64,000 nucleotides of DNA from the NCBI RefSeq assembly GCF_900108875.1, contig NZ_FNYJ01000009.1, positions 88,569 through 152,568 on the forward strand, written 5' to 3'. The notes below the pieces were generated by a model. That model did no database searches, was not told the DNA's origin, and saw nothing but the letters and a program-made list of their open reading frames with translations. The stretch's first letter is position 1. Each line of letters starts with the position of its first letter. This DNA comes from Pseudomonas sp. NFR16 (GTDB lineage: Bacteria; Pseudomonadota; Gammaproteobacteria; Pseudomonadales; Pseudomonadaceae). Of this stretch, positions 7,741 through 17,264 are shown in pieces. A program made the translations under genes and the position numbers.

Positions 7741-10349
7741 TCAGAATCGTGGCCCCTGCCATGGCTTGGCGCCAGGCTTCTTCTTGGCAGGTGCATTGAC
7801 GACGCGGAGCAAAGCCTTCTGATCGACATCCCAGAAGTCAGCGGACTCATCAATGTAGCGGCTCGCCTTCTCCATGACTCTCACTTTGGCCTCCTTACGA
7901 TCCACGTACCAGTAGCAGGCTTGATTGCACGGGTGATTGCAACGTAGGCCGTGCGCAGGGCCTCATGGCATTGCGAGGTGTCGTATCCACAAGGGTCGCC
8001 CTGGCTTCCCATCTTGGCCTGCCTGTAGAGGTCATTCTTGTAGGGCGAGGAGGACTTGACCTCGCAGTCGCCCAGCAGGAAAACCGCATCAGCCTGCAGC
8101 CCTTTGGAGGCGTGATAAGTGAGGATCTTGATATCGTCCTTACGCCCTTCGTCAGCGGCGCGCTTGGTCGGGCGATCAAGCTGACGGGATATCTCGTCCC
8201 TGTCTTTCCTTCTGCGCGACAGGAGAAGGATGGTTTCATTTTGTTCGTAGTGCCGAAGAACTTCTTGCTTCATATGCCCGTAGTCGGGGGCCAGCACCTT
8301 CACCGGTGCCTTGTCGTTCATGACGCGAGGGTTGGCCGCAAGGCCTCCCTTGTCGGAAGCGCCTCCGGTACGAATGACGATCTGTTCCGCAGCGTCGATG
8401 ACCCATTGATGGGATCTGTAGTTGTCCCGAAGCGTCACAGCAGTCGTGGAGGGGGACGGGAACTGCTTGTCAAAGTCGGTGAAAAAGTGAGGTGAACTGC
8501 CCCGTCAGCCATAAATGCTCTCCCAGTAATCTCCCACCGCCATCAGCGACGCATAGGCAGGAGGCCCATCCGTCAGAACCCGCATGTTGCGGCGTTCGAT
8601 TTCGGCAAACGTCGCTCGCACCCAGGAAATCGTGTTCGCGCCCACATCCTGGAACTCATCGATCATCAGCGTCGTCATGGGCTGAAGTACATGAGGCGGG
8701 ATGACACGCAGATTCAACGCGCCTCGCTCACTAAACATCGCGAACATGGCGTTGAAGGTCATGACCGGCGGACTCATGTCCCGGAGCATGTCTTGGAATC
8801 TATTCCAGAAGATGCTCAGGGCCGCAAAAAACCGGCGATCCGGATCGTCGTTCGTCAATTTCATTTTCTTGACCGCCTCGATGACATCCAGACCGAGGTT
8901 TTCCATGAAGGATGCAGACGAATAAAACGCATCCATGATGGGCTGCCCGCCCAGCTCGCCCTGCACTTCGTAGTTGAATTTTGGGCAACTGGTCGCAAGG
9001 TGTTTGATGGCATCAACGGAGCCAGCAGCTTCTTTGTAGTTCTTCAGGTAGATCACCGGCGAAGAACAGAACGCCTGAAACAGCAGACGTTTGTCTTTGA
9101 CGTTGCTGTTCATGTACGAGCTCTGACCAGGCGTTTTGAGTCCGCCAGGTTCGTTGTTGTCTACACCCAGGAGCACATACGCACCTAACTTTGGAATATA
9201 ACCGTCGGCATGAAAGGTTTGCCCCAGTATGGATACGTCTCTGCCCGCTGGATCGACGCCCTCGATCGGCCATCGCCCTGCTTTGCTCCAAAGCCCCTCC
9301 AAGGCGTTGCATAGGGTTTGATCTAAGGCGGCCATGTCCTTGGCCTTGCGTTTGCGATCCAGCACGTCAGGGTGATCCTAGTCGAGCTGCTCAAGAATGA
9401 TTGATCGGCGAACGAGATGACCTATGAGCTCTTTGAACACGGCGTTGCCGGCATAGAGTTCGTGGTAGCACCGGTTCATCAGATCCAGCTGTTCCGACTT
9501 CAACTTGACGTTGAGCATGGAACCGTCTTTTTCATCCTCATCATTTTTGTTGTCCAGGAACTCAAACGCCCTGACTTTTTCAAGGCCCTTGATGCTTCGG
9601 GTAAATGCAAGTATGCGGGAGTGGAACGTGCGAACGATGTCCAGGGACTCTTCTTCAGAGATTGTGCGCCCCCACTTTCCAAAAACCTCTCTAACTTTCC
9701 CTGCGAAATCGTGCTTGGACTCTTTCGTGAACGTCACCACTGTCAGGCTTGAAAAATCCACACCCAAGTAGTGATTCAGCAGCAGGAGCCTCAAGACCAT
9801 GGTTGTAGATTTTCCGCTACCGGCGCCGGCGACCACCGAAGTGGTAGGCGTGGTGGACAGGATCATTTTCCATTGCTGCTTCGAAGGTTGTTGGTGCTTG
9901 GGCAGATTACGAGCCACATCGTCAATGAATCGCTGCCTCACCTCCGGCGAAATCCTGAAGTTCCACTCCTTGAAGAGTGTTCGCTCCTTGTCCCTTGGAG
10001 CACCTGGCTCTGACATAGGGCCTGGGCGGAGTACGACGATTTGTTTGCCGTCCTCAACGCCACGATCGTAACCCGCCCTGTCACCGTCCTCTCGACCTTC
10101 AGCCCAGCCGACCTCCCGTCCCCGACGCCAGGCAGAGGCTTGTTCGATGCCCCAGCTGTCCAACAACCGGTCGAGCACTCTGTGCATCCAACGCTTGTTG
10201 ACGTCGTGATCAGGTTTACGGATCGGTTGAGACACGGGTGGCTTGGGGGTTGAGACATCCACTGCGGGTAAGACTCCAGGACGAATGTGGGCCCACCCCT
10301 TCGTGCAGGTGAGCTGGAAGCAGGTCGAGCAGCCTACCATCACCCACAT
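7741..10349 (-). pseudogene. UvrD/Rep-like superfamily 1 helicase, inactivated
   Basis: One minus-strand frame encodes all the helicase motifs: Walker A (AGAGSGKS), Walker B (TLMIDEFQD), motif III (AVGDYWESIYG), motif IV (LRDNYRSH), motif V (ILTYHASKGLQADAV) and motif VI (AYVAITRA). It is broken by TAG at 9378-9380 and TGA at 8505-8507; the latter replaces the Trp of the usual SIYGWRGS. About 7925 a base is missing, after which the frame continues to a stop at 7741. All three lesions leave flanking codons readable, so decay is recent. The N-terminal 90 residues are charged and unlike typical UvrD; the start at 10349 is uncertain. Confidence 0.85.
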
Positions 10350-10545
10350 GCGGTGCCACTGCGAAATAGTCCTTAGAACCTTGACCTAGAGCGGATGAAT
10401 GGTCAGCGTCTCGCCCTACCCGTTATCGACAAAATCAGAGTTAACCTGAACCAGCCCTTGAATTAAGGCAGAACGCCATCACATAACTAATACCGGTGGC
10501 AATAAGGAATTCATCCAGGATTGCCCGGACTGAAGGAGCAAGACC

Positions 10546-10836
10546 ATGGCAAAACCAACCACGATTCGAGAGATCAACGACAAGTATTCCTACAAGGATG
10601 AAAACCCGAACGGCAAGCGTGATGCCGCGTTGGTTTCGTGTGCCCAGTGTGATGACTACAACGAGCTCCAGTACATTTACGACTCCAAACTGCTGCCGCT
10701 GGTGAATGGCGGGAAGGTTACCAAGCAGGCGGCAATAGACGCACTTTCGCAGTGCTGTGAGGAGTTGGCCAACCCTCGCACGCGCGTGAAGTTCTACGCC
10801 CTGCTGACCAAAAAACTGGGCCACACGATCGGTTAA
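10546..10836 (+). CDS. Hypothetical 96-aa protein
   Basis: A good ribosome site (GAAGGAG) lies 8 bases before the ATG. The protein is hydrophilic and probably helical, with four cysteines in two pairs (SCAQCDD and SQCCEE) that could bind metal. It ends with KKLGHTIG. It is flanked by two decayed genes but itself has no sign of damage. No family is recognised. Confidence 0.55.
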   Translation: MAKPTTIREINDKYSYKDENPNGKRDAALVSCAQCDDYNELQYIYDSKLLPLVNGGKVTKQAAIDALSQCCEELANPRTRVKFYALLTKKLGHTIG

Positions 10837-10892
10837 CTCGTGAGCCCCTGACAGCGTCAGGACTCAATGGCCGTCCAAGCGGCGGCCTACGC

Positions 10893-11713
10893 TCATTCCT
10901 GTAACTCGCGCGTCCCCCATTCTGCTCTACCGATCCGATACGCCCGTCGGTTTACCACTGCCGTAGGTGCCAAGTGTTCGCCGAGGTATTTCAGCAGGAT
11001 GCTGACCTTGGGGAGTCTTTCCTAGGTTTTGAGCCACACCAGGTTCATCGGCAGCCCGTCCGTGGCGAGCTCAGGTAGCACTTCCACCAAGCGGCCTTCA
11101 TCCAAGTGTGTCTGGACAAGCCAGGTCGGCAATTGCGCGATACCGTGCCCAGCCAATGTTGCAGCCACCTCCCCTTCGCCATCTCCAACAGCAAGTCGCG
11201 GATGAATCAACCGGCGCTGCTGATCGTCTGACAGACGGTCACCGAAGTACCACGCGCCCACCTGACCATCGGTGTAGCCGTAAGCAACGCAGAGGTGATC
11301 CTCAAGATCGGCTTCATCCAGGAGCTTGCCAAGTTCCTGCAGAAACTAGGTGCAGCGCAAAAGACCATACGCTGAGCGCCAATGAACCGATGGCCAAGCC
11401 CTGGATACCGGGCATCCGGGCCCCCAATTCGCACCACGATGTCGATGCCCTTGTGAACGGGGTCGATAAAACGATCCGAGAACGAAATGTGCGGCTGCAG
11501 CAGCGGGTATTCCTTGAGGAAGCTCAGGATCAAAGGCAGCTCATGAAGCACCGTATGAAGCAGGCAGATCGATGCGTAACCGGCCATGGGGCATCTCAGC
11601 GAAGAAACAAGCTTAGAGACGCATGCGAGCTTGCTTGGCGTGGCTCTTCGAGCACGGCTGTCGTGAATCAAGCCACCAGCAGGCGTCTTGGCCCTGCGGG
11701 CTTCCATCCTCAC
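10893..11713 (-). pseudogene. LysR-type transcriptional regulator, decayed effector domain
   Basis: The effector-binding domain of a LysR regulator is readable in pieces. One frame reads LPLILSFLKEYPLLQPHISF, then DIVVRIGGPDARYPGL and FCAAPSF. A second frame gives PRLAVGDGEGEVAATLAGHG, IAQLPTWLV and LDEGRLVEVLPE. A TAG at 11022-11024 follows WLKT, and the frame continues as ERLPKVSILLKYLGEHLAP to 10893. The N-terminal winged-helix domain is missing or unreadable. At least one frameshift (about 11210-11340) and one in-frame stop are present, so it is not functional. Confidence 0.8.
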
Positions 11714-11825
11714 GCGCTCGTATTTGCTTACAAACTACAGCGCCATTCGCGTTTTTGGCTCGGCAACAAATCGGGTACGGTAATGGGGAATGGAAACCCA
11801 GACTTTTACTGAAGGACGCTCTCTC

Positions 11826-12104
11826 GTGACAACCCTATCTTCGCTAGTCGCCGAACGCCTGAACAACCGTAAATTCCAGGTCGCAGGCAATGCTCATGGC
11901 CTATCCGGCGCCGGCACTGTTTTTGAGTACCAAGTCGATGGTACTGCGATCACCAGCACCTACCAAGGCGGGAAGATCCAGACAGGTCATCAGGTAGGAC
12001 ATGTGACGGGCCCAGATACCTTCGATCTGCTCTTCCATTGCATCACTAGAATATCGTATTTTTCCAGTCGAAAACGAGCCCACCAGCCTTTTGAACAGAG
12101 TTAA
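11826..12104 (+). pseudogene. Truncated small lipocalin-like/'N-acetylglutamate synthase'-type protein
   Basis: From GTG 11826 (GAAGGA 11 bases upstream) the product has a glycine-rich beta pattern: FQVAGNAHGLSGAGTVFEYQ, then YQGGKIQTGHQVGHVTG and DLLFHCIT. This resembles small proteins of about 110 aa often annotated as n-acetylglutamate synthase, although they are not the enzyme. After FHCIT the expected last strands are missing and unrelated codons follow, so the gene looks truncated. The identification rests on pattern memory alone. Confidence 0.4.
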
Positions 12105-12126
12105 AGACTGATGAGCATTTAGGTAC

Positions 12127-13272
12127 TCAGTGCCAGTCACCTACGAGAATTGTCTCAACATATACCTCACCATCAAGGCAAGGAAGCTGATCAACAAATT
12201 TGTTTTTCAAACAGCGCCAAAACAGAGTCTTAAATGCCACTAAGCCAGCATTTAAATCAGTAAAGACGACAGTTATAACAACTGCCGAAAGCGCCGAATC
12301 TTGAGCACAATCACGGATTGACTTCTCGTACATCAAAATAGTCTTAGGTACGGAGATCGCAATTATCAAATGATACTCCTGATCACAAAGTTGAAATTGG
12401 GGGTAATACAGGTCAAAACTCACACATCCCACTTTTACGGTATGCCATCCCCATTCCCATCGACTAGCAGGCAGCGCGGGACTCGTAGCGACTTGCCATA
12501 CTAGAATTTCGTTATCACAACGACTGCGCTCACGTCTTTTGCTCATGTCATCTTCAATACTTTTCAGGGAATCACACTGCTGAAGTATTTTGTTTTTCTG
12601 CTTTTCGATCTCTACATCCGCGGAATTATGCGGACGCGAACGTTTAGCTTTTGCGAACTCCTTGTCCTCCGGACAAACCAATTCATTTGGGCCACGGACA
12701 GGTCTAGTTTCACGACTTCGTTGCTCCTCTCTCAGAAGGCGAATGCGATAGTCTTCCTTCAGCCTCAGCCTAATAAAATCTTCCTGTGTTGTATCTCTGA
12801 ATTCATCACTAACTATTTCTGCGGAACAGGTTTTGGCGCAACCAAAAGCGAAAGGACTAATATCGGGATTACTCTTAATAAAATCTTGCGCGTACCGATC
12901 TACATCTCCCATAGATAAGCTATATGCTCTAAACGCCTTCTCAATGCGCTCCTTAGCATCTTGATTGAGCCCATCCTGTAAGAAGAGAACTATATCTGCC
13001 TTTACATCCACCTTTCGACTCGCAGATGTTGCAATTTTAAAAACGCTAATTTCCTGCCCTTTGTCGAGGAGCACCCAGTATTGGATAACACTCCAAGGCA
13101 CATCAATATTTGAAATAGCTCCTCCTAGACCAAACGCTGGCACTGGAGATTTCGTGTAACCTGAGAACTCTGGAAGCGGCCAGCTCCACTGGCCGCCGGT
13201 ATTTTCACTTTGTACAAATTTAACAAGCCCTGCATCAGAGAAATCAACTTTTGAATCACCAAGATATATCAT
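12127..13272 (-). CDS. Hypothetical 381-aa protein in an AT-rich segment
   Basis: A strong GAGGG ribosome site lies just before the ATG. The protein has a beta-rich N-terminal half, a charged central coiled coil at about 180-250 (REEQRSRETRP, VEIEKQKNKILQQCDSLK) and a C-terminal beta-rich half with many aromatic residues. No membrane segment, signal peptide or catalytic motif is recognised. Base composition is clearly AT-richer than the core genome, pointing to recent acquisition. A G11 tract lies 52 bp upstream. Confidence 0.6.
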   Translation of the reverse strand: MIYLGDSKVDFSDAGLVKFVQSENTGGQWSWPLPEFSGYTKSPVPAFGLGGAISNIDVPWSVIQYWVLLDKGQEISVFKIATSASRKVDVKADIVLFLQDGLNQDAKERIEKAFRAYSLSMGDVDRYAQDFIKSNPDISPFAFGCAKTCSAEIVSDEFRDTTQEDFIRLRLKEDYRIRLLREEQRSRETRPVRGPNELVCPEDKEFAKAKRSRPHNSADVEIEKQKNKILQQCDSLKSIEDDMSKRRERSRCDNEILVWQVATSPALPASRWEWGWHTVKVGCVSFDLYYPQFQLCDQEYHLIIAISVPKTILMYEKSIRDCAQDSALSAVVITVVFTDLNAGLVAFKTLFWRCLKNKFVDQLPCLDGEVYVETILVGDWH

Positions 13273-13323
13273 TTTTATTCCCTCAATCTATCAGGTAGGC
13301 CCGGCTTCACTGCTGATTTCGAA

Positions 13324-13334
13324 GGGGGGGGGGG
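13324..13334. repeat. G11 homopolymer upstream of the 381-codon gene
   Basis: Eleven G in a row occur in the putative promoter or leader of the 381-codon gene. Tracts of this length slip during replication and can change promoter spacing. The rest of 13335-14153 is AT-rich, with only short ORFs and no feature I can support. Confidence 0.6.
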
Positions 13335-14153
13335 AGCGCCGCTATCGGCGCTAATCAACAATAGGCGGTAATCGAGCTCTACGCTTTGCTATTTTTTTGA
13401 CGAAAATCAGGCGCAGGTTGCAATATTTCTGAGTCAGATTGTCCCTGTTCACGGAAGCTCTTCACTCTAGTAGCATTTCGGAGTTGGAATCCGCTTGCCA
13501 ACCCTGCACATTACTGTCCAAATCTGCTACTCGGGCACTAAGACCATACGTTCAAAGCCTGCTTGTAGATCGCCACTCATGAGGAGGGGCTATTGGTGAT
13601 CACCAAACTGAGCAGCCGCCCGCACTCCCTCCAGGCAATGGAGCACCTGGCTTCAGGGTACGGCTAGGAAATTCAGTCTACGGGTGCCTATTAATTTTTA
13701 TCGCTAGTTGAGCAACTACAGCGGTCTCACCCGGCCTGAGACGCCATATGATTAATGAGAGGCTAACTTTTTAATAGCTAGCAAGGCATGCCCCACTATA
13801 ACTTGGTCTAAGTTTTTAGGACGGCCTTAACGAATTCCACTGAGGAGCAGCCTATGGAATAGCAGGTCAACAGTGCTTGTGAATGGGACAAAAATTCCGA
13901 GGCCAAATTACGTAATGGCGAGGAAGCTTTTTTTGGACTGCAGATACTTCGCTAGCAGAAGCATCTCAAGAGATACTTCGCCGCATTAGCAAAATCTGAA
14001 CCCAGTGCAATTTATTAACAAGATCCGAAGCCGGGAGATTAGCGTCGTCAAAATTTGTCGTTATTATTCTCGCGAGCCCTACTGAATATTAACCAGGGCA
14101 TGCAAACAGCTGGAGCTACTTGAGCCCCTAAAGTGCCACTACACCCCAAGCAG

Positions 14154-14759
14154 CTACTTTACAATCCACTCGCTTATTATTGTGAGCCGCTCCCACCCGC
14201 TCACCTGCTCAACGCTATGCCAGTTTTTTTTATCTGAGTAAAACGCAATCAGCCGGTTAGCTATAGGCTCTACTACAACTGCCGAATCGAGAGGTGCTGT
14301 AGACGAGCGGTGTAGAAAAAGCCTCCCTTTGCATCCAGGCGACCAATTTGGAGATACGTATAATATTACAACGAGTGACCTGCCCAATGGGGTGAAATCA
14401 TGATGCCGAGGAAAAGCAGGGACTTCTTCATTGGCGAGTCGCAACTGAATCATACTTTTGTCGTTTAGATCGATATCTTTACCGCACAGATTTCTGACGA
14501 AATGATAAAAATCCAGCGAATAAAAAAACTGCGCAACAGTTGACTCTGTGAGTAAGCAATAGTGAACCTTATTATCATCGCCATCCAGAACTCTGAACTC
14601 GTGAGAATGCAGTAACAAATGCTCCTGCATCGAACTGAACGATTTCGGATCTAGAAAATCATCTACAACCCAATGAGGCCAAGGCGCGAATCTCCTAAAA
14701 CTGCTACGGACACTCTCAACTTCGGCCAACACGTCTTTTGATATACAAAGAGCATTCAT
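14154..14759 (-). CDS. 2-oxoglutarate/Fe(II)-dependent oxygenase
   Basis: The 201-aa protein shows the double-stranded beta-helix signature of prolyl 4-hydroxylase-like dioxygenases. The HxD iron ligands are in FPRHHDFTPLGR, the distal His in NWHSVEQV, and the 2-oxoglutarate-binding Arg in WERLTII. Such enzymes hydroxylate peptides, amino acids or small metabolites using O2 and 2-oxoglutarate. It lies 55 bp after an 87-codon gene in the same direction and is probably in the same transcript. The AT-rich composition suggests foreign origin. The substrate is unknown; the neighbouring small protein is a candidate but nothing proves it. Confidence 0.75.
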   Translation of the reverse strand: MNALCISKDVLAEVESVRSSFRRFAPWPHWVVDDFLDPKSFSSMQEHLLLHSHEFRVLDGDDNKVHYCLLTESTVAQFFYSLDFYHFVRNLCGKDIDLNDKSMIQLRLANEEVPAFPRHHDFTPLGRSLVVILYVSPNWSPGCKGRLFLHRSSTAPLDSAVVVEPIANRLIAFYSDKKNWHSVEQVSGWERLTIISEWIVK

Positions 14760-14781
14760 GTATTTTTTTCTCTGGATGTAA

Positions 14782-14808
14782 GATCTGATCCCAAATCAGG
14801 ATCAGATC
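14782..14808. other. Inverted repeat between the 87-codon and oxygenase genes
   Basis: A perfect 10-bp repeat (GATCTGATCC and GGATCAGATC) with a 7-nt loop lies in the 55-bp gap. No T run follows on the minus strand, so it may be a processing hairpin or operator rather than a terminator. Confidence 0.5.
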
Positions 14809-14814
14809 AAATCT

Positions 14815-15078
14815 TCAGTCTTTTGACTCAGGCTTATCAACTCCACCGTCTTTAATGCCTTTGTTTAGACGCTCGACCTTTATTGCTTCCTTCAACTCTT
14901 TCAAGAGCTCTTCGATTTGGGGAAGAATCTCATCGACATCACGCTGCACTCCATTCGCATTACCTCCATTGCGGCAGAAATACTCCATTTGATCCAAGAA
15001 ATTATCCACATCAGTGGAATTTGGATAAAATCGCACTGGATTTATTAAGGCACACTGGTACACGAAGTCGATAACCAT
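14815..15078 (-). CDS. Small acidic 87-aa protein
   Basis: The ATG has a strong AGGAGAG ribosome site. The product begins hydrophobic (MVIDFVYQCALINP), contains FCRNGGNANGVQRDVDEILP and ends with a charged helix and hydrophilic tail (KGIKDGGVDKPESKD). It precedes the 2-oxoglutarate oxygenase gene. It could be a partner or substrate of that enzyme; there is no recognised leader peptide motif. Between 15079 and the insertion sequence at 15412 I see no supported gene. Confidence 0.5.
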   Translation of the reverse strand: MVIDFVYQCALINPVRFYPNSTDVDNFLDQMEYFCRNGGNANGVQRDVDEILPQIEELLKELKEAIKVERLNKGIKDGGVDKPESKD

Positions 15079-15411
15079 GCAATCTCTCCTAGACTAATTG
15101 CAGAAAATGGATGCACCAACCAAGCTCCATTCGTACGTCAGCTAGACTGCATGGGCACACATGCAGGATAGACCAAAATTTTGAGGCGATAGGGTTTGAT
15201 AGGCTCCCGAATTGATAGGAGGTATCGACTGATACCCCTGAACACGGTGCAGGCCCAAGTATGCGTACCCGCCCTAAGGTTGACGTGGATGAGTTATCGC
15301 CGTCAACTCATCGAGCTAGATGAAAAACGACTCGATTGTCTTGGGGATCCTGCCGCTGCGACGAGTGGTCGTAGCCAAGCCGCAAGCCGAGAAAGCTCAT
15401 GCTTTCTGCTT

Positions 15412-16580
15412 AGGGATGCTCCGATCAACTTGCCGCGCAGCGATGGCGGGCCGTATTTCGCCAGGCAATCAGCGCTATGCCCTGAAAACGGCCTAACGCA
15501 GCGTGCGGCAGAGCATTTTCCGCTCGGTTTTCCGTGTTAAGCGCGCAACTCACCCAAACCCATCAATAGTTTTCGAGCCATCCACAGGTTCGACAGGGCG
15601 AACAGCGTGGTCAGTTGGGCCGTGTTTTTCATCAGCCCACGAAAGCGTACTTTCACGTAACCAAACTGGCGCTTGATGACCCGAAACGGATGTTCGACCT
15701 TGGCCCGTGTCTGCGCTTTGCAGTACTCGATCTTGCGCTTGGCTTTGTACAACAGGCTGCGTTTGTTCAGCTTGGAATACGTGCTGCGCCGAGCCGCGAT
15801 TTGCCAGATCACGTCACGATTTTCGTGCTCTTCACGCTTCTCGACACCGGTATAACCTGCGTCCGCATAGACCGCGTTTTCTTCCCCGTGGAGCAGTTCG
15901 GCGACTTGGGTGACATCGGCCACATTGGCCGCAGTGCCGTGGACGTGATGAACCAGTCCTGACTCAACGTCAGCGCCGATGTGGGCCTTCATGCCGAAGA
16001 AATACTGGTTACCCTTCTTGGTCTGATGCATCTCGGGATCGCGCTCGCCGTCTTTGTTCTTGGTCGAGCTTGGGGCATGAATAATGGTGGCGTCGACGAT
16101 GGTGCCCTGGCGCAGCGACAGGTCTTTTTCCTGCAAATAACCGTTGATGACTGCGAGGATGGCAGGCGCCAGTTGATGCTTCTCCAGCAGGTGCCGGAAG
16201 TTCATGATCATGGTGTCTTCCGGGATCGGCGCACTCAGTGTCAGACGCGCGAACTGACGCATGGGCGTGATTTCGTAGAGCGCCTCCTCCATGGCCGGAT
16301 CACTCAGGGAAAACCAATTTTGCAGCAGGTGAATGCGCAACATGGTTTCCAGTGGGTAAGGTTTTCGACCGCCACCTGCCTTGGGGTAGAAAGGTTCGAT
16401 CAGCCCCAACAGCCCTGCCCAGGGCACGACCTGATCCATCTCGGCAAGGAAGCGCTCGCGGCGGGTTTGCTTGCGCTTGCCGGCGTACTCGAAGTCAGAA
16501 AAGCTCATTTGGCTCATGGGCGGCTCGGATCAGGTGGTCAGGCGATTTTCGCATGCCCGGGACTTATTCGGAGAATCCCT
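15412..16580. mobile_element. IS5-family insertion sequence, about 1.17 kb
   Basis: Imperfect terminal inverted repeats flank one transposase gene. The left end reads AGGGATGCTCCGATCAACT, and the right end, read inward, AGGGATTCTCCGAATAAGT. The size fits the IS5 family. I could not define a clear target duplication. A palindrome (AGAAAGC/GCTTTCT, 15391-15408) lies just outside the left end. Confidence 0.7.
15537..16517 (-). CDS. IS5-family transposase
   Basis: The 326-aa protein has the N-terminal IS5 domain (GGGRKPYPLETMLRIHLLQ) and the DDE catalytic triad: Asp in GTIVDATII, Asp in VYADAGYTG, and Glu in KVEHPFRVIKRQFG. Its full length and lack of stops suggest it is still active. It lies alone between the terminal repeats. 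Similar elements are common in P. syringae. Confidence 0.92.
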   Translation of the reverse strand: MSQMSFSDFEYAGKRKQTRRERFLAEMDQVVPWAGLLGLIEPFYPKAGGGRKPYPLETMLRIHLLQNWFSLSDPAMEEALYEITPMRQFARLTLSAPIPEDTMIMNFRHLLEKHQLAPAILAVINGYLQEKDLSLRQGTIVDATIIHAPSSTKNKDGERDPEMHQTKKGNQYFFGMKAHIGADVESGLVHHVHGTAANVADVTQVAELLHGEENAVYADAGYTGVEKREEHENRDVIWQIAARRSTYSKLNKRSLLYKAKRKIEYCKAQTRAKVEHPFRVIKRQFGYVKVRFRGLMKNTAQLTTLFALSNLWMARKLLMGLGELRA

Positions 16581-16776
16581 AGATGCTTCACTCCTGGGGT
16601 GGCTCACAAGCTCTCAATCTTGACGACTTCATGGAAGAGTCGTAGGGGAATCGAGAGTTGAGGTCGTAGACGTCCGCAACGCGGAGCGGCTTAGCTACGA
16701 CATACGTCCGCCAACGGCGGTACACCAATCGAACCCGTCATATGTACTGGACTCACCCATCGAAAGGGCATTCAAC

Positions 16777-17028
16777 ATGAAAGACGCACTGACCGCCGCA
16801 TACAGCAACCTGATCCAGAATCAAGTCGAACTCGCTTCGACGCTTCAGTCCATCGTTGATGAAGCAGTACAACGTGGTGCACCTGAAGGCCACATCAACC
16901 AGGTGTGTCAGAGAATGGAGAGCTTGGCTTCACAGCTCAACGCCTTATCCAAGAGCTTGTTGGAACGTAACGACGAAATCGAGAACTGCCAGCGCGATAA
17001 GAATCAACCTGGCACTGCTTCCACCTGA
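16777..17028 (+). CDS. Hypothetical 83-aa coiled-coil protein
   Basis: An AAAGGG ribosome site precedes the ATG. The product is almost wholly alpha-helical, with heptad-like spacing (SNLIQNQVELASTLQSIVDE, then LASQLNALSKSLLERNDEIE). Its last 25 bases overlap the end of an opposite-strand gene. No family is recognised. Confidence 0.55.
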   Translation: MKDALTAAYSNLIQNQVELASTLQSIVDEAVQRGAPEGHINQVCQRMESLASQLNALSKSLLERNDEIENCQRDKNQPGTAST

Positions 17029-17243
17029 ACGATCCGCCCCTCGGCCACATCATTCACCATACCCTGCAGCCGAATTTCCTCCCTTTGAAACATCGCGATC
17101 ATGCGGTGCAACGCCTGGGCATCTGGGTCATTCCCAGCTTGGCTCAACCTCTCAGCAATGCGCACGAGCTCCACAGCTGACCACTTCAGGTCAGCAGCAA
17201 TCCCCTGCAAATCTCTACGCAAGTTTTGGTTTGTATCACTCAT
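17004..17243 (-). CDS. Hypothetical 79-aa helical protein downstream of umuC
   Basis: The start MSDTNQNLRRDL at 17243 is preferred over a GTG four codons upstream. The product is helical and charged (KWSAVELVRIAERLSQAGND, FQREEIRLQGMV). It follows umuC by about 20 bp in the same direction, so it may be induced with it. It ends tail-to-tail with the 83-aa gene, with a 25-bp overlap. Confidence 0.5.
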   Translation of the reverse strand: MSDTNQNLRRDLQGIAADLKWSAVELVRIAERLSQAGNDPDAQALHRMIAMFQREEIRLQGMVNDVAEGRIVQVEAVPG

Positions 17244-17264
17244 CTCAGCTCCCATTTTTCGTCC

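Noticed and set aside
7572..7947. Forward ORFs opposite the end of the helicase pseudogene
   Set aside because: They overlap the better-supported minus-strand helicase end and show no motif.
15196..15540. 114-codon ORF running into the insertion sequence
   Set aside because: It crosses the IS left end and shows no protein family features.
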